Part shown: piece after piece, positions 8,460 to 15,139 of the stretch
How positions within the stretch are numbered: position 1 is the stretch's first letter
Layout of the letters: every line of letters begins with the position of its first letter
DNA from: Fluviicola sp.
GTDB taxonomy: Bacteria > Bacteroidota > Bacteroidia > Flavobacteriales_D > Crocinitomicaceae
Length of the DNA: 27,503 nucleotides
Direction of reading: 5' to 3'
Assembly (NCBI RefSeq): GCF_030151805.1
Contig: NZ_JASLCN010000284.1
Span: 1 to 27,503 of the forward strand
Made by a program: the position numbers and the translations under genes
Notes under the pieces: model-generated
The model's input: only the letters and a program-made list of their open reading frames with translations
The model's database searches: none
What the model was told of the DNA's origin: nothing

Positions 8460-8520
8460 TCATCCGATATGTTTCACAAAGCACTCTTACGCAAGAGTTA
8501 GTTAGGTTAAGTTGTAGTAG

Positions 8521-8555
8521 AAAAGCCCTTTGAATTAATGTTCAAAGGGCTTTTT
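8521..8555. terminator. Bidirectional rho-independent terminator
   Basis: Perfect 14-bp stem AAAAGCCCTTTGAA (8521-8534) with its complement at 8541-8554, 6-nt loop TTAATG, and T runs on both strands. It lies 22 nt past the truC stop on the minus strand and also ends the plus-strand RNA candidate, so it can serve both. Confidence 0.9.
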
Positions 8556-8577
8556 CCATTTATATCCTCTTCGGTAT

Positions 8578-9264
8578 TCAGACTCCGTTCAAAAAAACAG
8601 ACCAAAATTCAGGCAAATCCACCTGAAGATCTATCAACTCTCCTGAAAACGGCTGTTGAAACCGGAGACTGTAAGCGTGTAAAAAAAGCTCGTGAATTCC
8701 CAATTCCTCCTGAAAATAATGATTGTGGTGCCGGTTTCCGTATTTCGGATCGTTGATGATCGGATGAGCCATTTTGTTTGCATGAATCCGCAGTTGATGC
8801 ATTCTACCCGTTACCGGAATCATTTCCACCAAACTGTAGCGTTGTTTTTCATAGGGCGGAATGATGTAATCCCGTTCGAACTGCTCCAGACACCGGAAGA
8901 TTGTTTTTGCCTCCTTGTAGTTTCCGCGATCGTTTTTCACCGGTGAATCAATAATTCCTTCCGCATCCACAAAACCACGAAGCAGAGCCAGGTATTTTTT
9001 TTCGATTTCGTCTTTTTCAAACAGACTTTGAAATTCAGCCACCCATTTTGATTCTTTGGCGAAAAGCAGTAATCCGGAAGTTTTACGATCCAGGCGATGA
9101 ACCGGACTTGCATTCTCCCACCCTTGTACGCGAATCAGATCTGTCAAAGAAGTTTCTTCGATGTTTCGCGCATAATACGAATGATGCACGATCAGATTTA
9201 CCGGCTTATTCACCACCAGACATTGCTCGTCTTCAAATACTACACTTATCGGCTCCTGGTTCAA
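8578..9264 (-). CDS. truC: RluA-family pseudouridine synthase, TruC-like
   Basis: Predicted RNA pseudouridine synthase, most like TruC (U65 of certain tRNAs). The 228 residues show the family motif HRLDRKTSG at 56-64 with catalytic Asp59, an early VVNKP motif (17-21), and the C-terminal GRMHQLRIHANKMAHPI segment. There is no S4 domain, as expected for TruC. The start is TTG at 9264: an in-frame TGA lies two codons upstream and no internal ATG occurs before residue 148. A TAnnTTTG box at 9291-9284 also places the transcript start just upstream. Exact RNA target is uncertain within the RluA family. Confidence 0.85.
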   Translation of the reverse strand: MNQEPISVVFEDEQCLVVNKPVNLIVHHSYYARNIEETSLTDLIRVQGWENASPVHRLDRKTSGLLLFAKESKWVAEFQSLFEKDEIEKKYLALLRGFVDAEGIIDSPVKNDRGNYKEAKTIFRCLEQFERDYIIPPYEKQRYSLVEMIPVTGRMHQLRIHANKMAHPIINDPKYGNRHHNHYFQEELGIHELFLHAYSLRFQQPFSGELIDLQVDLPEFWSVFLNGV

Positions 9265-9283
9265 CGTTCAGATTTAATAGCAA

Positions 9284-9291
9284 CAAAGTTA
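9284..9291 (-). promoter_or_regulatory. -7 box of truC promoter
   Basis: Minus-strand TAACTTTG is an exact TAnnTTTG box whose end lies 19 nt before the TTG start codon, implying a 5' UTR of roughly 15 nt. A clear -33 TTTG is not seen. It supports the TTG start of truC. Confidence 0.55.
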
Positions 9292-9468
9292 GCAGAATAA
9301 AAAACGCGGAAGACCAGAAACACTCCCGTCTGAAATTGCGCATTCGCATATTCATAACTTTTTCATCTGGGTTTAATTTTGGTTGATGCAAACATAGCTC
9401 CCCTTCAAAAAGCATTCAACACATCATTTGTCGTATTTTGAATCAGGGTACGAACAAAAATATTCTCG

Positions 9469-9476
9469 TACCTTTG
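9469..9476 (+). promoter_or_regulatory. -7 box of engB promoter
   Basis: TACCTTTG matches TAnnTTTG exactly, 15 nt before the ATG at 9492. It lies inside the longer open frame that begins at 9438, which argues for the downstream start. No clear -33 box. Confidence 0.55.
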
Positions 9477-9491
9477 CAACAAAAAAAGCAC

Positions 9492-10103
9492 ATGGTTATC
9501 AAGGAAGCAAAATTCATCATCAGTAATACAGACATCAAACTTTGTCCGACAGACGGAAAGCCGGAATATGCTTTTATCGGTCGCTCAAATGTTGGTAAAT
9601 CTTCCTTGATTAACATGTTGGTGGATAAAAAAGACATGGCAAAAACTTCCGGGAGACCTGGAAAAACGCAATTGATCAACCACTTCTTAATCAACGACGA
9701 ATGGTACCTGGTGGATTTACCGGGATACGGATATGCGAAGGCTTCGAAATCGAGCAGACACCAATGGGAGAAATTTATTTCTGAGTTTTTGACGAGACGA
9801 GAAATGCTCATTAACACCTTTGTTTTGATTGATTCACGTTTGGAGCCGCAAAAAATCGATTTGGAGTTCATGACCTGGTGTGCGGAACAACAATTGCCAT
9901 TCTCGATGGTTTTCACCAAAATCGACAAGCTTTCCAGCTCTGCTTTGCAGAAAAACCTGGCTGCTTATAAAAAGGAAATGTTGAAATACTGGGAGGCACT
10001 TCCACCGGTTTTCACGACTTCCAGCGAATCTAAATTTGGAAGAGAGAAACTTCTCAACTACATTGAGCAAATTAATTTTGATTTGGCAAACAGCAAGGGA
10101 TAA
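9492..10103 (+). CDS. engB: Ribosome biogenesis GTPase EngB/YsxC/YihA
   Basis: Small TRAFAC-class GTPase needed for 50S subunit assembly. The 203 residues contain G1 GRSNVGKSSL at 30-39, the switch segment TSGRPGKTQ at 52-60, G3 DLPGYGYA at 75-82, and G4 TKIDK at 142-146, ending with TSS (G5-like) near 175. Length matches the family (about 195-215). A longer frame starts at 9438, but family members begin a few residues before the AxFxxS strand and the promoter box at 9469-9476 sits inside that extension, so I use ATG 9492. Convergent with the epimerase gene downstream. Confidence 0.95.
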   Translation: MVIKEAKFIISNTDIKLCPTDGKPEYAFIGRSNVGKSSLINMLVDKKDMAKTSGRPGKTQLINHFLINDEWYLVDLPGYGYAKASKSSRHQWEKFISEFLTRREMLINTFVLIDSRLEPQKIDLEFMTWCAEQQLPFSMVFTKIDKLSSSALQKNLAAYKKEMLKYWEALPPVFTTSSESKFGREKLLNYIEQINFDLANSKG

Positions 10104-10112
10104 TGTAAGATG

Positions 10113-10154
10113 AAGAATTGACAAGGTATTTTCCACTATCAATTTTCAATTCTC
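10113..10154. repeat. Imperfect inverted repeat with AGAATTGA/TCAATTCT arms, no ORF inside
   Basis: GAAGAATTGA near 10112-10121 faces TCAATTTTCAATTCTC at 10139-10154. The right arm overlaps the last codons of the epimerase gene. The same arm sequence flanks the four-helix-bundle gene at 12006-12034 and 12493-12520. It could be a solo copy of a dispersed Bacteroidota repeat or a weak terminator between convergent genes. Confidence 0.45.
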
Positions 10155-11168
10155 AGAATCCATACGACCTTTGATCGTTATATCAATCGTATCTTCCAGT
10201 TTCGTGAATTGGAAATCAGGAAAATCATTCAACAGTTTTTCGTTGGAAAATTTGGAATCGCTCTGAGAGCTTCGGGCACTTTCTTTTGTGATCGTCGGGC
10301 GCTTTCCGGTAAAACGACCCGAAAGCCCTGATAAACGCCATGCAAGCCCTGTTAAAAACGGTCCGGCCAATATAGAAGGTGCTTTTACGCGGAGCTTCTC
10401 ACAAATCCGGTCGAATAATTCTTTGAAAGTGATATTCGAACCAGTAACCAGGTAGCGCTCTCCGGTTTTTTCCGTTTCGATGAGTCGAATGATCAACGCA
10501 GAAACATCCCGTACATCTACAAAAGCATTCGATCCTTTGGTATAAAATTTCAATCCTTTGTGCAGCGTCCGGAAGATTTTCAGGGAGCTTTCTTCCCAGG
10601 AACCCGGACCAAACATCACGCTTGGATTCACAATCGAAACCGGCAAGCCTTCTTCATTTGCCCGCCAGACTTCTTTTTCAGCACTGAATTTAGAAAGCGA
10701 ATATCCACTCACCTCATCATTCGGATTCCATTCATTGGACTCGCGTTTCAGTCCGTCCGAAAAATTCGAATCACTTCCCACAGCTGCTGTAGAAGAAACA
10801 TATACAAACTGATCGACTCCGGAATTCAGGGCAAAATTGACCATATTGGCCGTTCCCCTGCGATTCACCCTGAAAAGCGTATTAAAATCCCGCCGGTGAA
10901 ACGAAACCAAAGCGGCACAATGAACTACTTTTGAAATACCGATCAAAGCATCTTCAACATCTGAAAGATCCAGTATATCTCCCTGAAACCAGGTTAATTT
11001 TGCCTTTAAAGAAGCTGCTTTCCCGGAATGATAAAACTTCAACAAGCGGTAAACCACTTCCTTACGTGATTCTTCGCGATACATCGCACGAACTTCATAT
11101 CCCCGAAGAAGTAAATCGACCACAATGTGTGATCCAAGAAGTCCGGTTGCACCTGTGACCAAAATCAT
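10146..11168 (-). CDS. NAD(P)-dependent epimerase/dehydratase family (extended SDR)
   Basis: Cytoplasmic extended short-chain dehydrogenase/reductase acting on an unknown nucleotide sugar or small carbonyl substrate. From the ATG at 11168 it has 340 residues: Rossmann motif TGATGLLGSH (5-14, GxxGxxG), NADP-side Asp-Ile region GDIL near 63, and catalytic YxxxK as Tyr156-Lys160 (GYSLSK). It resembles dihydroflavonol-4-reductase-like SDRs. The open frame extends upstream to 11291, but the extra 41 residues precede the cofactor fold, and a TAnnTTTG box at 11181-11174 sits right before ATG 11168. It is separate from the polysaccharide locus. Its substrate cannot be named. Confidence 0.85.
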   Translation of the reverse strand: MILVTGATGLLGSHIVVDLLLRGYEVRAMYREESRKEVVYRLLKFYHSGKAASLKAKLTWFQGDILDLSDVEDALIGISKVVHCAALVSFHRRDFNTLFRVNRRGTANMVNFALNSGVDQFVYVSSTAAVGSDSNFSDGLKRESNEWNPNDEVSGYSLSKFSAEKEVWRANEEGLPVSIVNPSVMFGPGSWEESSLKIFRTLHKGLKFYTKGSNAFVDVRDVSALIIRLIETEKTGERYLVTGSNITFKELFDRICEKLRVKAPSILAGPFLTGLAWRLSGLSGRFTGKRPTITKESARSSQSDSKFSNEKLLNDFPDFQFTKLEDTIDITIKGRMDSEN

Positions 11169-11173
11169 CCTTA

Positions 11174-11181
11174 CAAAGGTA
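11174..11181 (-). promoter_or_regulatory. -7 box of the epimerase promoter, abutting the start codon
   Basis: Minus-strand TACCTTTG is an exact TAnnTTTG box that ends five nt before the ATG at 11168. With the usual offset, transcription would begin at or next to the start codon, giving a leaderless mRNA. Confidence 0.55.
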
Positions 11182-11303
11182 ATCAGTAATATTACGCGGG
11201 AAATAAATGGTAAAGAATATTCATCCGGATGTTTGTTCGGAAAGAATGAATATTTAACGATTCTGAGCAAACAAACGATTTTTCTAATCAAACAGTTTCT
11301 TCG

Positions 11304-11311
11304 TATCTTTG
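11304..11311 (+). promoter_or_regulatory. -7 box of the small lipoprotein gene, abutting the start codon
   Basis: TATCTTTG matches TAnnTTTG exactly and ends four nt before the ATG at 11316. About 20 nt upstream is a TTTTT(C) run in the place of the -33 box. Predicts a leaderless mRNA. Confidence 0.5.
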
Positions 11312-11315
11312 CTTC

Positions 11316-11636
11316 ATGAAAGGGAAAAATTTACTACGACTCCTTTCTGTTATTTTTATTCTTGCGTTTATGAGTTCTTGCCAATCGGAGTATGAACGCC
11401 AGATTGAACATGCCAGAGAGTTAATCAAAAAAGAACGGGTTTTATTAAACCAAATGGGAGAAATGGAAACCATTTCCCATAATTACAAAGCATTGGAATC
11501 CATCCAAAAAGAGCTTTCATTCCGCGCTCATCTTTCAGGAAACGAAGAGTTATTCAATGAGCAAGTGAAGAACTACAGAACCAATTATGAATTAAGAGCA
11601 GCAAGGGAACAAAATCTTATTTCCAAGTTTCCTTAA
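11316..11636 (+). CDS. Small putative lipoprotein, coiled-coil
   Basis: A 106-residue protein of unknown function. The N-terminus is a typical type II signal peptide: basic MKGK, a hydrophobic core (about 6-19), and lipobox FMSSC with the lipidated Cys at 22. The mature part (about 84 residues) is charged and probably helical, with heptad-like spacing of hydrophobics, so it may form a coiled coil. I recognise no family. It should sit in a membrane facing the periplasm or cell surface. Its stop overlaps the stop of the convergent gene at 11633. Confidence 0.75.
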   Translation: MKGKNLLRLLSVIFILAFMSSCQSEYERQIEHARELIKKERVLLNQMGEMETISHNYKALESIQKELSFRAHLSGNEELFNEQVKNYRTNYELRAAREQNLISKFP

Positions 11637-11992
11637 CCGATTTCCAATTCCCTTAAAGGATCCCAAAAGACTTCTTTCCAGTTTACGATACGGTCATCTA
11701 CAACTTCTACTCCATCCATCCTCAACAATTCCGCCATGTGGGTCGGCGTTTGAAAATGCATTTTACCTGTCAGCATGCCATTTCTGTTTACGACTCTTTG
11801 CGCCGGAACACCTTCCTGACCATGAACGGCATTCATTGCCCAACCCACCATCCGGCTTCCGCTTTTTGTTCCTAAATAAGCAGCAATTGCTCCATAAGAC
11901 GTAGCTCTTCCTCTTGGAATCAAGCGAACAACCTGGTACACACGGTCGAAGAAATCTGCGTTTGCTTCTGAAAGTTTGATTGGTTTTACCAT
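11633..11992 (-). CDS. Alkyltransferase-like (MGMT C-terminal domain) protein
   Basis: DNA-binding domain of the O6-alkylguanine transferase family without the acceptor domain. The 119 residues begin with helix segment DFFDRVYQVVRLIPRGRATSYG (the winged-helix part), followed by GSRMVGWAMNAV and VPAQRVVNRNG. In true MGMT the active site is PCHRV. Here it reads PAQRV (Ala64, Gln65), so alkyl transfer to Cys is impossible. Family knowledge: alkyltransferase-like proteins bind O6-alkylguanine and recruit nucleotide excision repair. A similar role is inferred. Short downstream intergenic space; its stop shares TTAA with the lipoprotein stop. Confidence 0.85.
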   Translation of the reverse strand: MVKPIKLSEANADFFDRVYQVVRLIPRGRATSYGAIAAYLGTKSGSRMVGWAMNAVHGQEGVPAQRVVNRNGMLTGKMHFQTPTHMAELLRMDGVEVVDDRIVNWKEVFWDPLRELEIG

Positions 11993-12005
11993 GAATTAAA
12001 ATTAG

Positions 12006-12034
12006 TTGAAAATGGAGAATTGTAGAATTGAAAA
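12006..12034. repeat. Left arm of inverted repeat around the four-helix-bundle gene
   Basis: The stretch contains GGAGAATTGTAGAATTGAAAA (split here only for reading as GGAGAATTG and AGAATTGAAAA). Its inverse is found at 12493-12520, on the other side of the gene at 12112-12486. Match is imperfect with small gaps. Confidence 0.45.
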
Positions 12035-12111
12035 GCCATAAATGTGATTCTTAAGTTCAAAAAGGCTTGGTTTGCAAGGATCTTTTTCTTTAAAAAAGAA
12101 AGATAAAACAC

Positions 12112-12486
12112 ATGACATCAAAACCACTAGATATTCGGGAAAGAACATTTCAATTCGCATTGCAGACTTTTAGAATTTGTGAGCAAATTAATGAGACTGA
12201 GAAAAATTTCATAATCACCAAACAACTCGCAAGGGCTGCATCTTCTGTTGGAGCCAATGTTAGGGAAGCTAGAAATGCAGAAAGCAAAAATGACTTTATT
12301 CATAAGTTATCAATTGCTCTCAAAGAATGTGACGAATCAAATTACTGGATTGAGCTACTAATAGAATTAAGTAAATCAAAAAAAGAAGACTTAAATTTAT
12401 TGAAAGAAGAATCCAGTCAAATAATGAAGATTCTGAGTACCATCATCTTAAAATCAAAAGCTAATTCAAGTTGGATAAAGAGATAA
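12112..12486 (+). CDS. Four helix bundle protein (S23/IVP, avd-like)
   Basis: The 124-residue protein belongs to the four-helix-bundle family first seen as the ORF in 23S rRNA intervening sequences, which also includes the avd accessory protein of diversity-generating retroelements. Typical segments are DIRERTFQFALQTFRICEQI, the central RAASSVGANVREARNA (about 41-56) and KLSIALKECDESNYWIELL. Molecular role is unknown. The gene is visibly more AT-rich than its neighbours, stands alone, and is flanked by imperfect inverted repeats, which suggests it arrived as a small mobile or hitchhiking cassette. No reverse transcriptase or 23S rRNA is nearby. Confidence 0.85.
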   Translation: MTSKPLDIRERTFQFALQTFRICEQINETEKNFIITKQLARAASSVGANVREARNAESKNDFIHKLSIALKECDESNYWIELLIELSKSKKEDLNLLKEESSQIMKILSTIILKSKANSSWIKR

Positions 12487-12492
12487 CTTTTC

Positions 12493-12520
12493 TTTTCAAT
12501 TCTCCATTGTTAATTTTCAA
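12493..12520. repeat. Right arm of inverted repeat around the four-helix-bundle gene
   Basis: TTTTCAATTCTCCATTG followed by TTAATTTTCAA is the imperfect inverse of the arm at 12006-12034 and resembles the TCAATTTTCAATTCTC arm at 10139-10154. It begins six nt after the stop codon of the four-helix-bundle gene. Confidence 0.45.
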
Positions 12521-12574
12521 TTTCCTGTAACCTTTCATTCCGGCAGTTGTTATAAAGACAAATCCAAAGAACCC

Positions 12575-12895
12575 ATGAAAACCTTCGTTTTGTTAAGTGG
12601 ACTTTTCCTTATTTCCACTTCGTTACACGCACAATTGGCAGACCCTCCGGAAGAAAACGCTTTACCGAACTGGGATCTCAAAGTGTATCCGAATCCGACC
12701 AGTGATTTACTCATTGTTTCTTCTTCTGTTGATATCAAAGATGTTACTTTAATTGACCTGAACGGACAGGTGATTAAAAACCGGGCTATGCCAAACTGGT
12801 GTTATTCCCTTCACGATCTGCCGGCAGGATGGATTTTTGTCTACGTTGAAAGCACGGACGGAAGAGTCGAAAAGAAAAACGTTTATAAAAATTAA
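12575..12895 (+). CDS. Minimal secreted protein: signal peptide plus T9SS C-terminal sorting domain
   Basis: A 106-residue protein. Residues 1-20 form a Sec signal peptide (hydrophobic core, ending LHAQ). From about residue 34 the rest matches a type A T9SS sorting domain: KVYPNPTSD (36-44), then the DVTLIDLNGQVI strand pair and LPAGWIFVYV, with a C-terminal basic end. Only about 14 residues separate signal peptide and sorting domain, so there is almost no cargo. Family knowledge: such domains normally sit at the end of large surface enzymes or adhesins. This could be a degenerate remnant or a real mini-protein. A terminator follows at 12901. Confidence 0.8.
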   Translation: MKTFVLLSGLFLISTSLHAQLADPPEENALPNWDLKVYPNPTSDLLIVSSSVDIKDVTLIDLNGQVIKNRAMPNWCYSLHDLPAGWIFVYVESTDGRVEKKNVYKN

Positions 12896-12900
12896 TACCG

Positions 12901-12927
12901 ATCCCGCTCAGGCGGGATTTCTTTTTT
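12901..12927 (+). terminator. Rho-independent terminator after the T9SS mini-protein gene
   Basis: Stem ATCCCGC (12901-12907), loop TCAG, stem GCGGGAT (12912-12918), then TTCTTTTTT. It starts five nt after the stop codon. Confidence 0.9.
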
Positions 12928-12936
12928 CGAATCGCT

Positions 12937-12944
12937 TACATTTG
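12937..12944 (+). promoter_or_regulatory. -7 box of the DUF486/DMT gene promoter
   Basis: TACATTTG matches TAnnTTTG and lies 13 nt before the ATG at 12958. The -33 position would fall in the T tract of the preceding terminator. 5' UTR would be under 10 nt. Confidence 0.5.
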
Positions 12945-12957
12945 TAAGAAAAATCCG

Positions 12958-13329
12958 ATGAGAATACTTCTTACAATTGCTTTGCTGCTCGTTTCAAACT
13001 CGTTTATGACTTACGCCTGGTACGGGCATTTGAAAGATCATTCAACCGAAAAGAAAACCGGAATCTGGGTGTTTGCGGTAACCATACTGGTGAGTTGGGG
13101 AATCGCCCTTTTCGAATACATGTTCATGGTTCCAGCCAATAAAATCGGTTATCAGGGCAATGGCGGACCATTTTCATTGATTCAGCTAAAAATCATCCAG
13201 GAAGTAATTTCCATTGTCGTTTTCATGATCTTTTCCCTACTCTTCTTCAAAGACGAAGTTTTCAGATGGAATCATGCGGTTGCATTTTTATTAATTCTGA
13301 TTGCGGTTTATCTGGTGTTCAAAAAGTAG
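12958..13329 (+). CDS. DMT family membrane protein (DUF486)
   Basis: A 123-residue integral membrane protein with four hydrophobic segments (about 3-20, 38-56, 80-97 and 102-120), matching the DUF486/DMT family. Conserved features include the polar NSFMTYAWYGHLK after helix 1, the loop FEYMFMVPANKIGY, and FSLIQLKIIQEVIS. Function is not established for the family; it resembles half of a drug/metabolite transporter, so a dimeric small-molecule carrier is possible. It stands alone and converges on the polysaccharide operon. Confidence 0.8.
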   Translation: MRILLTIALLLVSNSFMTYAWYGHLKDHSTEKKTGIWVFAVTILVSWGIALFEYMFMVPANKIGYQGNGGPFSLIQLKIIQEVISIVVFMIFSLLFFKDEVFRWNHAVAFLLILIAVYLVFKK

Positions 13330-13336
13330 GTGCCTT

Positions 13337-13924
13337 TTAGCGAATCATTTTCAAAAACGTCTGCCACATAATTTTAATGTCCTGCCCCAAGGTCGGATTG
13401 GCAATGTATTTTTTGTTCAACTCGATTTTAGCCGGCATGATTTCATGAATGTAAGTTTCTCGCGGATTTTCCGATTTACCAAGCAATTCATTCTCTTTGA
13501 AATACTCCAAAGAAGCATAATCCGTAATTCCGGGTTTTACAGAAAGAATCTTTCGCTGCTCTTCGGTATAAAAACTGACATATTCCTGAACTTCCGGTCT
13601 TGGCCCCACGATACTCATTTCTCCGGTCAACACGTTTAAAAACTGCGGAAACTCATCCAGTTTTGATTTGCGGATAAAATATCCGACCCGCGTGATTCTC
13701 GGATCTCTCATTCCAACGGTCAGTTTGCCCAATTTATCGGCATCCACCCGCATGGTGCGGAATTTCCATAATTTAAACGGAATACCATTTTTGCCAATTC
13801 TCTCCTGCCTGTAAAATATCCCACCTTTGCTTTCCAAAACGATTGCAAGAGAGATTAAAATTCCGAAGGGAAGAAATACCGACAGAATCATGAATGAAAC
13901 AAGAATATCGAACAAGCGTTTCAT
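13337..13924 (-). CDS. Initiating phosphosugar transferase (PglC-like, bacterial sugar transferase)
   Basis: Monotopic enzyme that transfers a phospho-sugar from a UDP-sugar to undecaprenyl phosphate, the first step of repeat-unit assembly. The 195 residues have a short N-terminal re-entrant hydrophobic helix (about 9-30), FYRQERIGKNG, KFRTM (54-58), the catalytic Asp90-Glu91 (LDEFPQ), GPRPE near 107 and KPGIT near 130. It is the small PglC/WecP-like core form without the N-terminal four-helix membrane domain of WcaJ/WbaP. Last gene of the locus in transcription order; ATG shares one base with the preceding stop (TAATG). Confidence 0.9.
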   Translation of the reverse strand: MKRLFDILVSFMILSVFLPFGILISLAIVLESKGGIFYRQERIGKNGIPFKLWKFRTMRVDADKLGKLTVGMRDPRITRVGYFIRKSKLDEFPQFLNVLTGEMSIVGPRPEVQEYVSFYTEEQRKILSVKPGITDYASLEYFKENELLGKSENPRETYIHEIMPAKIELNKKYIANPTLGQDIKIMWQTFLKMIR

Positions 13925-15135
13925 TATCCCATCACTTGTTTTACAGCCGTTTTAACAGCGTGAAGAACTATCTGAACCTGTTCGTCCGTCAAATCAAAAT
14001 AAACGGGCAGCGTGATCTCGTTTGCGTATTTGTCCCAGGCTTCAGGATAATCCGACATCTTATAGCCTAATTTTTTATAGGCCGTCAAAATCGGCAACGG
14101 CTGAAAGTGAACATTTACCGAAACATCCTGATCAAAAATGGCCTGCATAATCGCGTCCCGCTGTTCTTCCGAAGCCCCTGCAATTCTCAATTGATACAAG
14201 TGATAACAGGTTTCCCGCTTTTCGTCCTTCATTTTTGGGAGAATGGCCCAGGATTCATTTTTCAGCCCTTCATTGTATGCCAGACAAATGGTTTTTCTAC
14301 GATCCAGGTTTTCATGAAAGCGTTCCAGTTCCACCAAACCGATTGCGGCCTGAAGATCCGTCATATTGCATTTGAATCCGGGCTCAGCCACATCGTAGCG
14401 CCAGTTTCCTTTTTGTGCTTTGGCAAGTGCATCTTTGCTTTGACCGTGAAGAATCTTGATACACAATTCTTTGTAGATTTCCTCGTGATCAAAATCATCC
14501 GGTAAATTGATGGTCATCGTTCCGCCTTCCGCTGTCGTAAGGTTTTTTACCGCATGGAATGAAAAAGCACTTACGTCTGCAAGACTTCCCGAACGTTTTC
14601 CGCCATACGTTGCGCCAAAGGAATGAGCCGCGTCCGCAGCAACCAAAATCCGACCCAATTTTTTCTGATATTCCGAATTTGCCTGGAATAATTTCTTGAT
14701 TTCAGGATCATTCACGATTTCGTAAATTCCGTCGTAATCACATGGAAAACCGGCAATATCAACCGGCATAATTGCTTTTGTTCGTGGTGTAATTGCCGCA
14801 CGGATTGCTGCTACCGAAATATTAAAATCATCCGGGTTCAAATCTACCATCACCGGTTTTGCCCCGGTATGAATGATCACATTTGCGGACGCACAATACG
14901 TAATTGCCGGGATGATCACCTCATCGCCTGCTCCGATTCCCCACCAACGCAACAACAATTCCATTCCCGCTGTCCAGGAACTAACCGCAACCGTACATTT
15001 GTTTCCACAATATGCAGTAAGCTGTTTTTCAAACAATTTTGTTCTCGGACCGGTTGTAATCCAACCTGAGGTTAACGCACTTGTTACTTCATCAATTACG
15101 CGTTGATCGATGCGGGGTGGTGAAAACGGAATCAT
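13924..15135 (-). CDS. DegT/DnrJ/EryC1/StrS-family sugar aminotransferase
   Basis: PLP-dependent enzyme that converts a keto-sugar nucleotide to an amino-sugar. The 403 residues include the glycine/hydroxyl segment SSWTAGMELLLR (52-63), the PLP-facing Asp168 in VAADAAHSFG, and the Schiff-base Lys197 in FSFHAVKNLTTAEGG. It is slightly longer than usual, with extra residues at about 140-160 and 210-245. Its immediate partner is a PglC-like transferase, as in pgl-type loci where PglE makes a UDP-4-amino sugar. The needed 4,6-dehydratase is not in the window. A good promoter lies directly upstream, so it may be transcribed separately. Confidence 0.88.
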   Translation of the reverse strand: MIPFSPPRIDQRVIDEVTSALTSGWITTGPRTKLFEKQLTAYCGNKCTVAVSSWTAGMELLLRWWGIGAGDEVIIPAITYCASANVIIHTGAKPVMVDLNPDDFNISVAAIRAAITPRTKAIMPVDIAGFPCDYDGIYEIVNDPEIKKLFQANSEYQKKLGRILVAADAAHSFGATYGGKRSGSLADVSAFSFHAVKNLTTAEGGTMTINLPDDFDHEEIYKELCIKILHGQSKDALAKAQKGNWRYDVAEPGFKCNMTDLQAAIGLVELERFHENLDRRKTICLAYNEGLKNESWAILPKMKDEKRETCYHLYQLRIAGASEEQRDAIMQAIFDQDVSVNVHFQPLPILTAYKKLGYKMSDYPEAWDKYANEITLPVYFDLTDEQVQIVLHAVKTAVKQVMG

Positions 15136-15139
15136 ATTT

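Larger units (their letters stand above)
8241..8555 (+). ncRNA. Candidate structured non-coding RNA, about 310 nt
   Basis: An apparent transcription unit with a promoter, hairpins and a strong terminator but no convincing ORF. Stems seen: CTGCT/AGCAG (8292-8296 with 8305-8309); a perfect 11-bp stem TGACTGGGAAA/TTTCCCAGTCA (8351-8361 with 8390-8400, 28-nt loop); ACTCTT-ACGC-AAGAGT (8483-8498); and the terminator. I found no RNase P (GAGGAAAGTC core), SRP or tmRNA hallmarks. A 31-codon frame at 8343-8438 (starting MEYDWEICLF) is the only small ORF worth noting; a four-codon frame begins about 8260. A convergent minus-strand promoter inside the locus leaves the sense of the main transcript open. 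Confidence 0.45.

Noticed and set aside
8241..8555. RNase P RNA, SRP RNA or tmRNA
   Set aside because: The conserved cores (GAGGAAAGTC, the SRP tetraloop domain, a tRNA-like end with tag frame) are not present.
9233..9415. 60-codon minus-strand frame overlapping the truC start, with one hydrophobic segment
   Set aside because: It runs across the truC promoter box and 5' end in another frame and shows no family features.
9438..9491. N-terminal extension of EngB from an upstream ATG
   Set aside because: The extension contains the TACCTTTG promoter box and is absent from the family; ATG 9492 fits better.
11169..11291. 41-residue N-terminal extension of the epimerase
   Set aside because: The Rossmann fold begins at MILVTGATG and a -7 promoter box lies inside the extension.
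12112..12486. Diversity-generating retroelement around the avd-like gene
   Set aside because: No reverse transcriptase, template repeat or variable repeat is visible in the neighbouring sequence.
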